From Tuwongella immobilis (lineage in GTDB: Bacteria > Planctomycetota > Planctomycetia > Gemmatales > Gemmataceae): a DNA stretch of 64,000 nt. The stretch spans positions 5,990,920 through 6,054,919 of the forward strand of contig NZ_LR593887.1 in assembly GCF_901538355.1 (NCBI RefSeq). The letters run 5' to 3'. The position numbers were made by a program, and so were the translations under genes. Position 1 is the stretch's first letter. Every line of letters starts with the position of its first letter. Below, piece after piece: positions 28,972 to 38,198 of this stretch. Below the pieces are notes generated by a model. The model saw only the letters and a program-made list of their open reading frames with translations, ran no database searches and was not told the DNA's origin.

Positions 28972-30192
28972 TCATGGCCCGCGTTCCGTTCGCCCGGATG
29001 CCCCGCCGGATTTCGATGCATTCCCGCTGGGCGGAGTCGGTGCCGGTGCGGATGTCGGTGCGGATGTCGGTGCGGCTGGCGGTGCTGGGACCGGAACTGT
29101 TGACGGGGACGGCGGTTCGGGCAACGCGGCGGTCAATGCCAGCACGGCCCATGCGCTCCCGGCACACGAAATGAATTGATCTTTGCCGTAGGGAAAACCG
29201 CTCTCGAAATAGCGTTGAATGGGGCGGCTGCGGGTCGTCACCTGCCAGGTGCCATCGGCTTGTTGCGACTGCACCAGAAACCGCAAGCCACGCTGATATT
29301 CCTTGGAATCGGGCGACAATTGGCCAGTTCTCGCCAGCGCAAACAGAGCTGATCCCGTGGCATAGGCATCGCTGGAAAGTGTGGGCAATTGTCGCCAGCC
29401 GCCATCGGGTTGCTGCGTCGTTCGCAGTTCTTCCCCGGCTTGGGCAATCGCCGCGGCGGGTGCCTGAATCGCGTGCAGCGCCAGCAGCCGAAAGACGCGA
29501 TCTTCCGTATCCGTCGCCGCCGTCTCGATCAGCCATTTTTGTGCGGAATCGAGCCGGGATTGCAGCGATTTCCGATTCGATTCATCCACCACATACGCCT
29601 TCGTGCCCACGATGCAAACATACGTCGTGGCAAAGCTGCTCGCCTCGGAAGGGGGCCGCCGACCGGCTGTGGGCCAATGCCCCGACGCGGCACGATAATT
29701 CCGGGTGAATTCCGCCAGCAGCGTTTGCGTGGGACCAGCCGGGACTGCGGTTTCCGCCATCATCCACAGCGCGTAGCCCGTGTTATCCGTCGCTCCGCCC
29801 ACCGGCGACGGGCCGGGACTGCTCCCCTTCGACAGCCGCGAACGCATTTTTTCGAAATGTCGCTGCGTGTGATCGATCGCATCTGCAATCGCGGTCGGCT
29901 CCACGGCAATGCCCTTGCGTTGGGCCTGATACAGCGCCACCACCGGCACCGCATGATGATGGCAGGTAAAGCAGTTTCGTGCCGCGGAATGCCCTTCGAT
30001 CGATTCGGTCAACAGCGGCAACGCTCGGGTAATCGCCTGGCGAATTTGTATCGGCGACAAGGGCACTGGATTCGGCGCAGCCATCGGCGGCGCGGCGGGT
30101 GGTGGGGAGGGCGGATCCGCAGACAGCGGCCCGGACACGGCCAGCAGAACCAGCGTGGGCAGAATCCAGAAATGGCGATGCAAGCGCATCAT
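28972..30192 (-). CDS. Exported terpenoid-cyclase-fold protein with a CXXCH haem motif
   Basis: The 406-residue protein has a signal peptide (WILPTLVLLAVSGPLSA) and a short proline-rich segment. CXXCH lies at residues 74-78 (NCFTCHHHAVPV). The remainder is alpha/alpha-toroid repeats with QW-like motifs: TQQPDGGWRQLP, SQQADGTWQV and GSAWAVLAL. The C-terminus is a P/A/S-rich tail. The fold resembles squalene-hopene cyclase and prenyltransferase subunits, but the DXDD catalytic motif of cyclases is not seen, so it is probably not a hopanoid enzyme. GGAGG lies 7 nt before the ATG at 30192. It is first in an operon with the two haem-related genes. Confidence 0.8.
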   Translation of the reverse strand: MMRLHRHFWILPTLVLLAVSGPLSADPPSPPPAAPPMAAPNPVPLSPIQIRQAITRALPLLTESIEGHSAARNCFTCHHHAVPVVALYQAQRKGIAVEPTAIADAIDHTQRHFEKMRSRLSKGSSPGPSPVGGATDNTGYALWMMAETAVPAGPTQTLLAEFTRNYRAASGHWPTAGRRPPSEASSFATTYVCIVGTKAYVVDESNRKSLQSRLDSAQKWLIETAATDTEDRVFRLLALHAIQAPAAAIAQAGEELRTTQQPDGGWRQLPTLSSDAYATGSALFALARTGQLSPDSKEYQRGLRFLVQSQQADGTWQVTTRSRPIQRYFESGFPYGKDQFISCAGSAWAVLALTAALPEPPSPSTVPVPAPPAAPTSAPTSAPAPTPPSGNASKSGGASGRTERGP

Positions 30193-30367
30193 CGAGCGGC
30201 CTCCGGGGGAGCGGATTGCAGGATGCCAAATCCATCGTACCCGATCCCATCGCCAATTGCCAATGGGCCAATCGATTCGGCGCTGCGACAATCGGCGATT
30301 GTGGCGTAGAATGGGCCTCATGGGGTGATTCGGGCAGATGCCGATTCTTGCAACAAGGTTGATGGCG

Positions 30368-31666
30368 ATGAATTTCTTCGCGGAAGGCGGGGTGGATACG
30401 ATCATCACCCCCGAACGGGCGGGTGAGTTAGTCGATTCGTTGCTTGAGCAATTGGAATCGCGGCGACCGCTGAAACGGGTGCTGCTGATTCCGCCCGATA
30501 TTACCCGGTATTATTCGTGGGCGGGTCCGCTGACGGTAATGCTGTATCAACGGCTGGTTGGCCGCGCGGAAGTGCAGATTCTGCCCGCGCTGGGCACGCA
30601 TGTGCCGATGACGCCGCCGGAGATGGATCGGATGTTTCCCGGCATCCCGCACGAGCGATTTCTACCGCACGATTGGCGCAATGCCGTCGTCGATCTGGGC
30701 GAAGTTCCCGCCTCGGTGGTGGAACAGCTTTCCGAAGGCAAACTCCACTTTTCCGCCAAGGCGCAGGTGAATCGGCTGCTGCTCGACCCGAGTTGGGATG
30801 CAATCATTTCGATCGGGCAATTGGTGCCGCATGAAGTCATTGGCATTGCCAATCACATCAAGAATATCCTGGTGGGCGTGGGCGGCAGCGATCTGATTAA
30901 CAAATCGCACTGGCTGGGTGCGGTGTATGGCATGGAACGCATCATGGGGCAGGCCGTCACGCCCGTGCGATCGATGCTCAATTACGCGGCGGAGCATTAT
31001 CTCGCCCAGGTGCCGTTGGTCTATCTGCTGACCGTGCGCGCGCGAGCGGCCAACGGGCAACTCGTGACCCGCGGATTGTACGCCGGCGACGATACCGAAT
31101 GCTTCCTGACCGGGGCCGAACTCTGCCGCGCAGTCAATCTCGACCCGTTGCCCCGCGCCCCGAAGAAAGTCGTCGTCTATCTGGAAGCTGAGGAATATCG
31201 ATCGACTTGGCTGGGCAATAAATCGGTGTATCGCACGCGCATGGCGGTTGATGATGATGGCGAATTGATCGTGCTGGCCCCCGGCGTGAAGGAATTCGGC
31301 GAAGATCCCACCATCGACCGATTGATTCGGCAATTCGGCTACCGTGGAACGCCCACCACCTTGGCGAATGTGGAGCAGCACCCCGAATTGGCCCGCAACC
31401 TGTCGGCGGCGGCGCACCTGATCCACGGCAGCAGCGAAGGCCGATTTCGCATCACCTACTGTCCCGGAAAACTCTCCCGCGAGGAAATCGAAGGCGTCGG
31501 CTTTGGTTTCGGCGATCTCAACACCATGCTCGCCCGATACAATCCCGAAACGCTGAAAGACGGCTGGAATGACGTGAACGGCGAAGAAGTATTCTTCGTC
31601 TCGAATCCCGGCCTGGGATTGTGGGGCACCCGCGAACGCTTTGGCTTGGCCCCACTCGCGGAATAA
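30368..31666 (+). CDS. LarA-like (DUF2088) nickel-pincer racemase family protein
   Basis: This 432-residue protein resembles lactate racemase LarA. It has the early RVLLIPPDITRY block, the metal-ligand region ALGTHVPMTPPEM and the central NHIKNILVGVGGSDLINKSH with candidate His and Lys ligands for the nickel-pincer nucleotide. LarA homologues racemise or epimerise various 2-hydroxyacids and need LarB, LarC and LarE; none of those genes is here. The start at 30368 (MNFFAEGG) is chosen because AAGG lies at better spacing than for the upstream ATG. The substrate is unknown. Confidence 0.85.
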   Translation: MNFFAEGGVDTIITPERAGELVDSLLEQLESRRPLKRVLLIPPDITRYYSWAGPLTVMLYQRLVGRAEVQILPALGTHVPMTPPEMDRMFPGIPHERFLPHDWRNAVVDLGEVPASVVEQLSEGKLHFSAKAQVNRLLLDPSWDAIISIGQLVPHEVIGIANHIKNILVGVGGSDLINKSHWLGAVYGMERIMGQAVTPVRSMLNYAAEHYLAQVPLVYLLTVRARAANGQLVTRGLYAGDDTECFLTGAELCRAVNLDPLPRAPKKVVVYLEAEEYRSTWLGNKSVYRTRMAVDDDGELIVLAPGVKEFGEDPTIDRLIRQFGYRGTPTTLANVEQHPELARNLSAAAHLIHGSSEGRFRITYCPGKLSREEIEGVGFGFGDLNTMLARYNPETLKDGWNDVNGEEVFFVSNPGLGLWGTRERFGLAPLAE

Positions 31667-31711
31667 CTTGCCAAAGCCGCCGTGAGGTGGTCAGCCGTTC
31701 CCGAAACGACC

Positions 31712-31762
31712 CACCGCCCATTCCTTGCCGATGACGGATTCATCGGCGTGAAATGGGCGGTG
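31712..31762. terminator. Nested hairpin between convergent genes
   Basis: Outer arms CACCGCCCATT (31712-31722) and AATGGGCGGTG (31752-31762) form 11 bp. Inner arms GCCGATGA (31727-31734) and TCATCGGC (31740-31747) form 8 bp. It sits between the LarA-like gene (plus) and the PKD protein gene (minus), so a two-way terminator is likely. Confidence 0.6.
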
Positions 31763-31799
31763 TGCATGAATCACCGATTCCATCGCGATCCGAATCGGA

Positions 31800-34700
31800 T
31801 CAGTTCCCCGCACCGACGAAGACACCGCCAAAGAACGATTCTTCGAAGGAGAAGAACGAATCCAAGACCGATTCGGTTTGCGCGTCCCAGATGCGGTGCG
31901 CGGGACCGCCACCCGGTCCGGTGCCGGTGAAGATTTCCGCACGCCCGTCGCCGGTGTAATCGAACGCCGCCAGTCGAACGCCGCCACGATATTCCGGCTC
32001 GTAGGCTGCGAATTCATGTTCGAGCGCATCCGAGTTGACATCGTAGACCCGGACAATCGGCCCACCACCGGCCGACGGCGAGACAATGAGTTCCGCCAGG
32101 CCATCGCCATCGACATCACCCGCGGCCACATACAAGCCACCTGTGAAGTCGATCGGGAAGACCATCGCATCGAACAGCACTTGATTGTTGCGAATATCCA
32201 GCACCCGCGCTTGCGGGCCACCACCGGCACCGGGCACCACAAAGACTTCCGCCGAACCATCGCCATTAGCATCCGCCACCGCGATGCGAACTCCACCCAG
32301 GAAGGCCGGATCGTAGACGAAATCGTTGTAGATTTCCGAGAAATCGACACCGCTGAGCACCCGCAGACGCGGCCCGCCACCGGCATCCGGAGCCACGACG
32401 AGATCGTCGAAGCCGTCGCCGTTGACATCGCCCGCACCGACGTACATGCCGCCGGTATAGGTTTCTTCGTAGACAAAGAAGTTGGCCAATTCTTTGCCGG
32501 AAACGCTATCGATGATGCGGACGCGCGGCCCGCCACCAACGCCCGTTGCCGTGACAATATCGGCAATGCCATCGCCGTTGAAATCGCCGACCGCCAGCCG
32601 AACGCCGCCGGAGTACGATTTCTCATACGCGAAGAAATTGCCCAGCTCCACGCCGGTCTTGGCATCGTAAATCGACACGCGCGGCCCGCCCCCCGCATCG
32701 GCGGCAATGGCGTAGATTTCGCCCTGCTGAACACGGACAACGGCATTGCGAGTGGTGCTGCCGCCATCGCCATCCGCCACCGTGAGCGAGACTTGGTGCT
32801 TGCCCGCGACAGTCGGGGTGTACTCCAGATTTTGCGTGCTGCTGGTGAACACCAATGCGCCGCTGGGATCGACCACATTCCAGGTGTAGCTAAGCGTATC
32901 GTCAATGCCCAGATCGCTGACCAAACTGGTGACCGCGAAGCGGCTATCCTTGGTCGCCTTCTGCGGCGTAAAGATTTGCACATCCGGTGCGACGTTGTTG
33001 ACGACAATCGTGAGCGGCTGCTCGGTGAACAACCCGCCATCGTCGGTGACGCGAACGGTGACGCGGTAGCCTTCTGGCGGGCTGTTCTGGCGATACGTGT
33101 GGGTGAGGATGTTGCCGCCAACCACTTTGTTGCTGAACGCCTGCACGCCGGGCAGCAATCCGAAGGTCACCGGCGGCGTGCCATCGCCCCAGTTCACTTC
33201 GATGATGTGGGTATCCAGCAAGCCTGGATCGGTGAACGACCCGGACAACTGCACCGCCACCCCTTCCTGAATCGGATTGGAATCGAATCCGTAAATCAGA
33301 TTCGTCGGGGCCACGTTGATCGCTTTGATTTCGAAGGTCTGCGTGGCAACGGCGTTGTCTTTGTCGCGGATGGTCACCGTAACGGGGTACAATCCGTTGC
33401 GAATGTAGGTATGGCCGCCGGTGAGTTTGCCCAAACTGGGGACACCCGCCGAGCCGACGCTGCTAAGCCCCGCTGGCCCCGAGACTTCCGGCGTGCCATC
33501 GCCCCAGTTGATGGTGTAGGTGAAGGTTTCTGACAGCGCAAAGCCAGCATCGGTGAACGTGGCAAAGTCGTTGAGGACGACCGGAGCCCCCTGCACCGCC
33601 GTGACCAACGCGGGGACATTGAGCGACAACACTGGAGCGACGTTGCTGATCGCCGTTTGGAAGGTCGCTTCGCTGCTGCCTTGGTCATCGTCGGAAATCA
33701 CGACGCGAACGGTGTACAGGCCGTTGTCCCCATAGGCGTGGGTCGCCCCGAATTCACCGGCGGTGGGGATGCCGATTTGTCCCGAAGTCGTGACGGTGGC
33801 TTTGCCGGTGGAGACGTTGCCATCGCCCCATTCCACGCGATAGCTGAAGGTTTCGCCCGCACCGAATCCCGGATCGCTGAACGTGGCAATCTGCGACAGC
33901 GTCAGCGACTTGCCTTCTTCGCCGGTGACGACGCTGGGAACCGACAGCGATAGCGTCGGATTGACATTGTTGACGGTGATGACGAACTGCTTTTCGTCAA
34001 AGAAACCATCATCATCCGTCACCCGCACAGTGACAGTATATTTGCCGTTATCGGCATAGGTGTGGCCCGCGCCGAAATTGCCGAGCGTGGAGACGCCCGG
34101 TGCCCCGACTTGCGTCACCGTCGCATCGCCGGTGGAGCTATTGCCGTCGCCCCAATTGACGCTGTACGTGAATTTCTCGCTACTTCCGCCGGAAACGAGC
34201 GGATTCAACGGATTATCAAAACCGATGTCGCTGAAGGTGCCGATGGTCGGCAGCAAGAAGGTTTGCCCTTCGTTGACCGTCTGATTGCTAATCACCGACA
34301 GCGTTGGAGCGGCATTCAGCACCGTCACCTGGAAGGATTGCTGCACCTTCACGCCGTCATCGTCTTGCAACGTCACCGAAACGACATAGACGCCGTTATC
34401 GGCATAAATGTGCGAAGCCGGGAAGAAGCCGGTCGTCAAGCTGCCGGGGAATCCATTCTGCGAAACCGTGGCGTTGCCCGATTCCTCGGGCGAGCCATCG
34501 CCCCAATTGACCGTGTAGGTGAACGACTCATTGGTCGCCGGGGTGCCGGTGGGATTGCTGAATCCCGGATCGGTAAACGTGGCGATTGGCCCCAGATTGA
34601 GCGTCTTGCCTTCGACCACCGTTTGCGGCGGCACGACATTCAAGGTGGGATCGACATTGTTGACCGTCACCGTGAATGTCACCTGATTGGACAATCCGCT

Positions 34701-37700
34701 GTCATCGTCGGTGACCGTTGCCGTCACGGTGTAGATGCCATTATCCGCATAGGTGTGGCTGCCCCCGAAGGAGCCAACGGTCGGCGTTCCAACCGTGCCA
34801 TTGGTCACATTCGTGACCGACTTGGTGACCGAACTGCCATCGCCCCAATTGATGCTGTAGGTGAACTTTTCGCTGCTGCCACCCGTGACCGTGGGATTGA
34901 GCGGATTGTTGAAGCCAAGATCGCTGAAGTTGGCAATCGTGGCCAAATTCAACGGCGTGCCTTCGTTGATGGTCTTGTTGGTGGCCACCAAGGTCAACGC
35001 CGGGGCGACGTTGTTGACCGTGACGGTGAAGCTCGATTTCGCCGAGCCGCCATCATCGTCGAAAATGCTGACTTCGACGGTGTAGGTGCCATTGTCGGCG
35101 TAGGTGGTGAACGCATCCAGGAATCCGGTGGTCAGCACGCCAACGCTGCCCTGCGTGACATTGCCCGCCGGAATGCTGCCCGTCACTGGCACCGAGCCAT
35201 CGCCCCAGTTAATGCTGTAGGTGAACTTCTCGCTCGATGCGGTCGGCATCAGCAGCGGATTGTTGAAGCCGGCATCGCTGAACTGCACAATTTTGCTAAT
35301 GCTCAGCTTCGTGCCTTCGTCGATCGTCTGATCAGCGGCAATGGCGGTAATCAGCGGGGCGACGTTCGTCACCGTCACTGTGAACGACTTGGTTTGGAAT
35401 CCGCCGTCATCGTCCGTCACCGTCACCGACACCGTGTACACGCCATTATCGGCATAGGTGTGGAAGACATCGTTGATCGTGCCGGTGGTCGCCACTCCGG
35501 GGCTACCTTGATTGATCGAGGTGACATCGCCCTTCCATTCGGCGGTACCGTCGCCCCAGTTGATCGTGTAGGTGAATTTCTCACCGGAAGGATTCGGCAG
35601 CAGCAGCGGATTGTTGAAGCCGGGATCGCTAAACGTGGCAATCGTGGGGATGCTCAGCTTGCTGCCTTCGGCGACGGTTTGGTTCCCCGTCACCGTCACG
35701 GTGGGAGCGGCGTTATTCACGGTGATCGTGAAATTGCTCGAAACTTCGCCACCATTATCGTCCACAATCGTGACTTTGGCGGTGTAGGTGCCGTTATCCG
35801 CGAAGGTATGCGAGAGGTTCCCCAGCGTGCCGAGCGTCAGCACGCCCCGGCTGCCCTGCACGACACTGCCCGCGGGCACACTGCCGGTCGTCGGCGTGGT
35901 GCCATCGCCCCAATCGACGCTGAATGTGAAGCTCTCGGTGGAGCCGCCGCTGATCAGGGGATTATCCGGATTGTTGAAGCCATAATCCGAGAAATTCGCC
36001 AGCGTGGGAATCGTGAGCAGTTGGCCTTCGGTCGTGGTGAAATTCGGCACCGGCGAGACGAGCGCAGGCGCATTATTGCCCACCTGAACCGCGAATGTCT
36101 TGGTCAGCGATTTGCCGCCATCATCATCGGTCACCCAAACGGTGACGGTGTAGGTGCCATCATCCGCGTAGATGTGCGAGCCACCGAATTTGCCCGCTGT
36201 GTTGACACCGACGCTGCCGGTTTGCGAAATCGTGGGCGTGGCCTTTTCGACCGCCGTGCCATCGCCCCAATTGATGAAGAAATCAAAGGTTTCTTTGCTA
36301 CCGCCGCTTACCAGCGGATTCGACAAATTGTTGAATCCCGGATCGATGAACGTGGCAATTTGGTTGATGAGCACTTGCTTGCCTTCGCTGGCGATCACCG
36401 GCGAAGCCAAGCTGGCATCGATGGTCACCACTGGCAGCACGTTATCGACGGTCACCAGGAAGGTCTTGCTCACCGATGGCCCGACATCGTCCAGAATCGA
36501 GACGGTGACCGTGTAGGTGCCATTGTCGGCGTAGGTGTGGCTGCCGCCGATGATGCCCGTGCGGCCCGGCAGCGAGGTCGTATCTTCCGAGCCATCGCCC
36601 CAGTTGATGGTCCACTTTTGAATTTCCGTCGCCAGCTTCCCGGGATCGCTGAACGTGGCGATTGTCGGCAAGCTCAGTGTGGTGCCTTCCAGCACCGTCG
36701 GCGTGCCCAGGCCGGAATCCAGCGTCAAGGTGGGCAGCACGTTGTTGGCCGTCACCACGATCGATTGTTGTCCGACGAACAAATCTTTGTCGCGGACGTA
36801 AACCGTGACGGTGTAGGTGCCTTGGTTCTTGTATTCGTGGCTGAGCGTGAAATTCTTGCCGGAGAGCGTCAGGGCTTGCTTGCCAGTGCCATCGCCGTAA
36901 TCGACTTCCGCCACCCAGGGCGAATCGAGCGAACCAGGATCGGCAAAGCTGCCGTTCTGCGAGAAGGTATCGCCTTCGTTGATGGTCTTGTTGCCTGCCA
37001 GGGTGATCGTCGGCGTGACGTTATTCACCTGCACTTGGAAGCTCGACTGATTCGAGCCGCCTTGGTCGTCCGCAAACGTCACGGTCACCGTGTATTTGCT
37101 ATTGGGCTGCAACGACAGATTCGGATTATCCAGATATTGATGCGAAATGCCCGAGAAGTTGAACACGCCGGGGGCCAACGTCGGCAGCACCTGCGGCGTC
37201 GAGCCATCGCCCCAATCGATCGTCACCGTATGCGAATCGATCACATCGGGGTCCACGAACGAGCCAGCCAAGGTGATGCTATCGTTTTCGTTGATCGCAG
37301 TCGACGACGGCGTCAGCGACAAATTGCTCGGTGCCGTGTTATTCCAGACGAAGTTGATCGCCTTGTTGGATTGCACCAGCGAATTGATCGCGTTGAAGCT
37401 GACCTGCGTGTATTCGTCCGTCGGCTGAAATTCACCGGGATTCTTATCTTTGACGCCAATCGTGGCGGTGATGCCGTTGGTGGTCAAGCTGTTGGTCGTG
37501 TCGATTTGCCGATAATTGTAGACAATCTTGCCCGGCGTGTTGCCCGAATTCAGATTCAAAATCGCCTGGAACGTCACCGCCCCGACGCTGTTGAACGCAT
37601 CGGTCATCTTGTCCCATTCGACGATCAGTTGCCGATTGGCTCCCGAGCCGACAAACCGATAGAGCACCCCTTCGGAACTCGACGTATCGGTGCTATTCCA

Positions 37701-38084
37701 GAGATCCCACAGCGGGGCAATTGCCGCCTGCGAGGGGTTCAAGGTATTGGTGAAATTGGTGTTGCCCGCGCTGCTGTTGGCGGTGCCAAAGGTAATCAGC
37801 CCGTGATAATTGACGAACAGCGAGGCATATTCCGTGCCATAAAAGTTGAATCGATCGCTGCCCAGACTGATATTTGCCGTCGTATTCGAGGGCAGACTGG
37901 CGGCAATCGCCACCGTATCGCTGGCCTTGGTCAGGTCAATGGTGTTATCGAATGTGCCTGCCGTGGCGAGGTATGCCGGAACAGCACGATCTTCGAGCAA
38001 TTCCGCACGAAGCGATTGAGAATGGTTGCGAGTTCGATTCGGTCGCGTGGTGAGAGGGGTCTCACGCAGCCAAGAACGCATCAT
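31800..38084 (-). CDS. Giant surface protein with PKD repeats and C-terminal FG-GAP propeller
   Basis: The 2094-residue protein carries the tag SLRAELLEDRAVPA at about residues 25-38. A nidogen-like region follows (SLFVNYHGLITFG, IAPLWDLWN; about 75-250). Then come about 14 PKD-type beta-sandwich repeats of 90-135 residues, thirteen of them with WGDG or DYGDG and the HTYADNGTYTVTV strand (about 265-1750). A FG-GAP/VCBS propeller closes the protein (about 1780-2094, with GGGPRVRI and GDVNGDGFDDLV). The last part is very close to the 18677-20374 gene. It is probably a secreted or surface adhesin. AAGGA lies 7 nt before the ATG at 38084. PKD copies are so alike that recombination within the gene is likely. 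Confidence 0.88.
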   Translation of the reverse strand: MMRSWLRETPLTTRPNRTRNHSQSLRAELLEDRAVPAYLATAGTFDNTIDLTKASDTVAIAASLPSNTTANISLGSDRFNFYGTEYASLFVNYHGLITFGTANSSAGNTNFTNTLNPSQAAIAPLWDLWNSTDTSSSEGVLYRFVGSGANRQLIVEWDKMTDAFNSVGAVTFQAILNLNSGNTPGKIVYNYRQIDTTNSLTTNGITATIGVKDKNPGEFQPTDEYTQVSFNAINSLVQSNKAINFVWNNTAPSNLSLTPSSTAINENDSITLAGSFVDPDVIDSHTVTIDWGDGSTPQVLPTLAPGVFNFSGISHQYLDNPNLSLQPNSKYTVTVTFADDQGGSNQSSFQVQVNNVTPTITLAGNKTINEGDTFSQNGSFADPGSLDSPWVAEVDYGDGTGKQALTLSGKNFTLSHEYKNQGTYTVTVYVRDKDLFVGQQSIVVTANNVLPTLTLDSGLGTPTVLEGTTLSLPTIATFSDPGKLATEIQKWTINWGDGSEDTTSLPGRTGIIGGSHTYADNGTYTVTVSILDDVGPSVSKTFLVTVDNVLPVVTIDASLASPVIASEGKQVLINQIATFIDPGFNNLSNPLVSGGSKETFDFFINWGDGTAVEKATPTISQTGSVGVNTAGKFGGSHIYADDGTYTVTVWVTDDDGGKSLTKTFAVQVGNNAPALVSPVPNFTTTEGQLLTIPTLANFSDYGFNNPDNPLISGGSTESFTFSVDWGDGTTPTTGSVPAGSVVQGSRGVLTLGTLGNLSHTFADNGTYTAKVTIVDDNGGEVSSNFTITVNNAAPTVTVTGNQTVAEGSKLSIPTIATFSDPGFNNPLLLPNPSGEKFTYTINWGDGTAEWKGDVTSINQGSPGVATTGTINDVFHTYADNGVYTVSVTVTDDDGGFQTKSFTVTVTNVAPLITAIAADQTIDEGTKLSISKIVQFSDAGFNNPLLMPTASSEKFTYSINWGDGSVPVTGSIPAGNVTQGSVGVLTTGFLDAFTTYADNGTYTVEVSIFDDDGGSAKSSFTVTVNNVAPALTLVATNKTINEGTPLNLATIANFSDLGFNNPLNPTVTGGSSEKFTYSINWGDGSSVTKSVTNVTNGTVGTPTVGSFGGSHTYADNGIYTVTATVTDDDSGLSNQVTFTVTVNNVDPTLNVVPPQTVVEGKTLNLGPIATFTDPGFSNPTGTPATNESFTYTVNWGDGSPEESGNATVSQNGFPGSLTTGFFPASHIYADNGVYVVSVTLQDDDGVKVQQSFQVTVLNAAPTLSVISNQTVNEGQTFLLPTIGTFSDIGFDNPLNPLVSGGSSEKFTYSVNWGDGNSSTGDATVTQVGAPGVSTLGNFGAGHTYADNGKYTVTVRVTDDDGFFDEKQFVITVNNVNPTLSLSVPSVVTGEEGKSLTLSQIATFSDPGFGAGETFSYRVEWGDGNVSTGKATVTTSGQIGIPTAGEFGATHAYGDNGLYTVRVVISDDDQGSSEATFQTAISNVAPVLSLNVPALVTAVQGAPVVLNDFATFTDAGFALSETFTYTINWGDGTPEVSGPAGLSSVGSAGVPSLGKLTGGHTYIRNGLYPVTVTIRDKDNAVATQTFEIKAINVAPTNLIYGFDSNPIQEGVAVQLSGSFTDPGLLDTHIIEVNWGDGTPPVTFGLLPGVQAFSNKVVGGNILTHTYRQNSPPEGYRVTVRVTDDGGLFTEQPLTIVVNNVAPDVQIFTPQKATKDSRFAVTSLVSDLGIDDTLSYTWNVVDPSGALVFTSSTQNLEYTPTVAGKHQVSLTVADGDGGSTTRNAVVRVQQGEIYAIAADAGGGPRVSIYDAKTGVELGNFFAYEKSYSGGVRLAVGDFNGDGIADIVTATGVGGGPRVRIIDSVSGKELANFFVYEETYTGGMYVGAGDVNGDGFDDLVVAPDAGGGPRLRVLSGVDFSEIYNDFVYDPAFLGGVRIAVADANGDGSAEVFVVPGAGGGPQARVLDIRNNQVLFDAMVFPIDFTGGLYVAAGDVDGDGLAELIVSPSAGGGPIVRVYDVNSDALEHEFAAYEPEYRGGVRLAAFDYTGDGRAEIFTGTGPGGGPAHRIWDAQTESVLDSFFSFEESFFGGVFVGAGN

Positions 38085-38198
38085 GACGGAATTCCTTGAA
38101 CGGGGGATCAACACAGTTGCGGAATCATCTTCAAGCGAGTCTGCGGCCAAGGCATCCTAGCCAATTTCCTTGACCGCCCAGAGTATTTCACGGGGCAC

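Noticed and set aside
34062-38099. Plus-strand open frame of 1345 codons opposite the PKD protein
   Set aside because: It is the mirror of a repetitive minus-strand gene with strong codon bias; its predicted protein is Arg/His-rich and matches no family.
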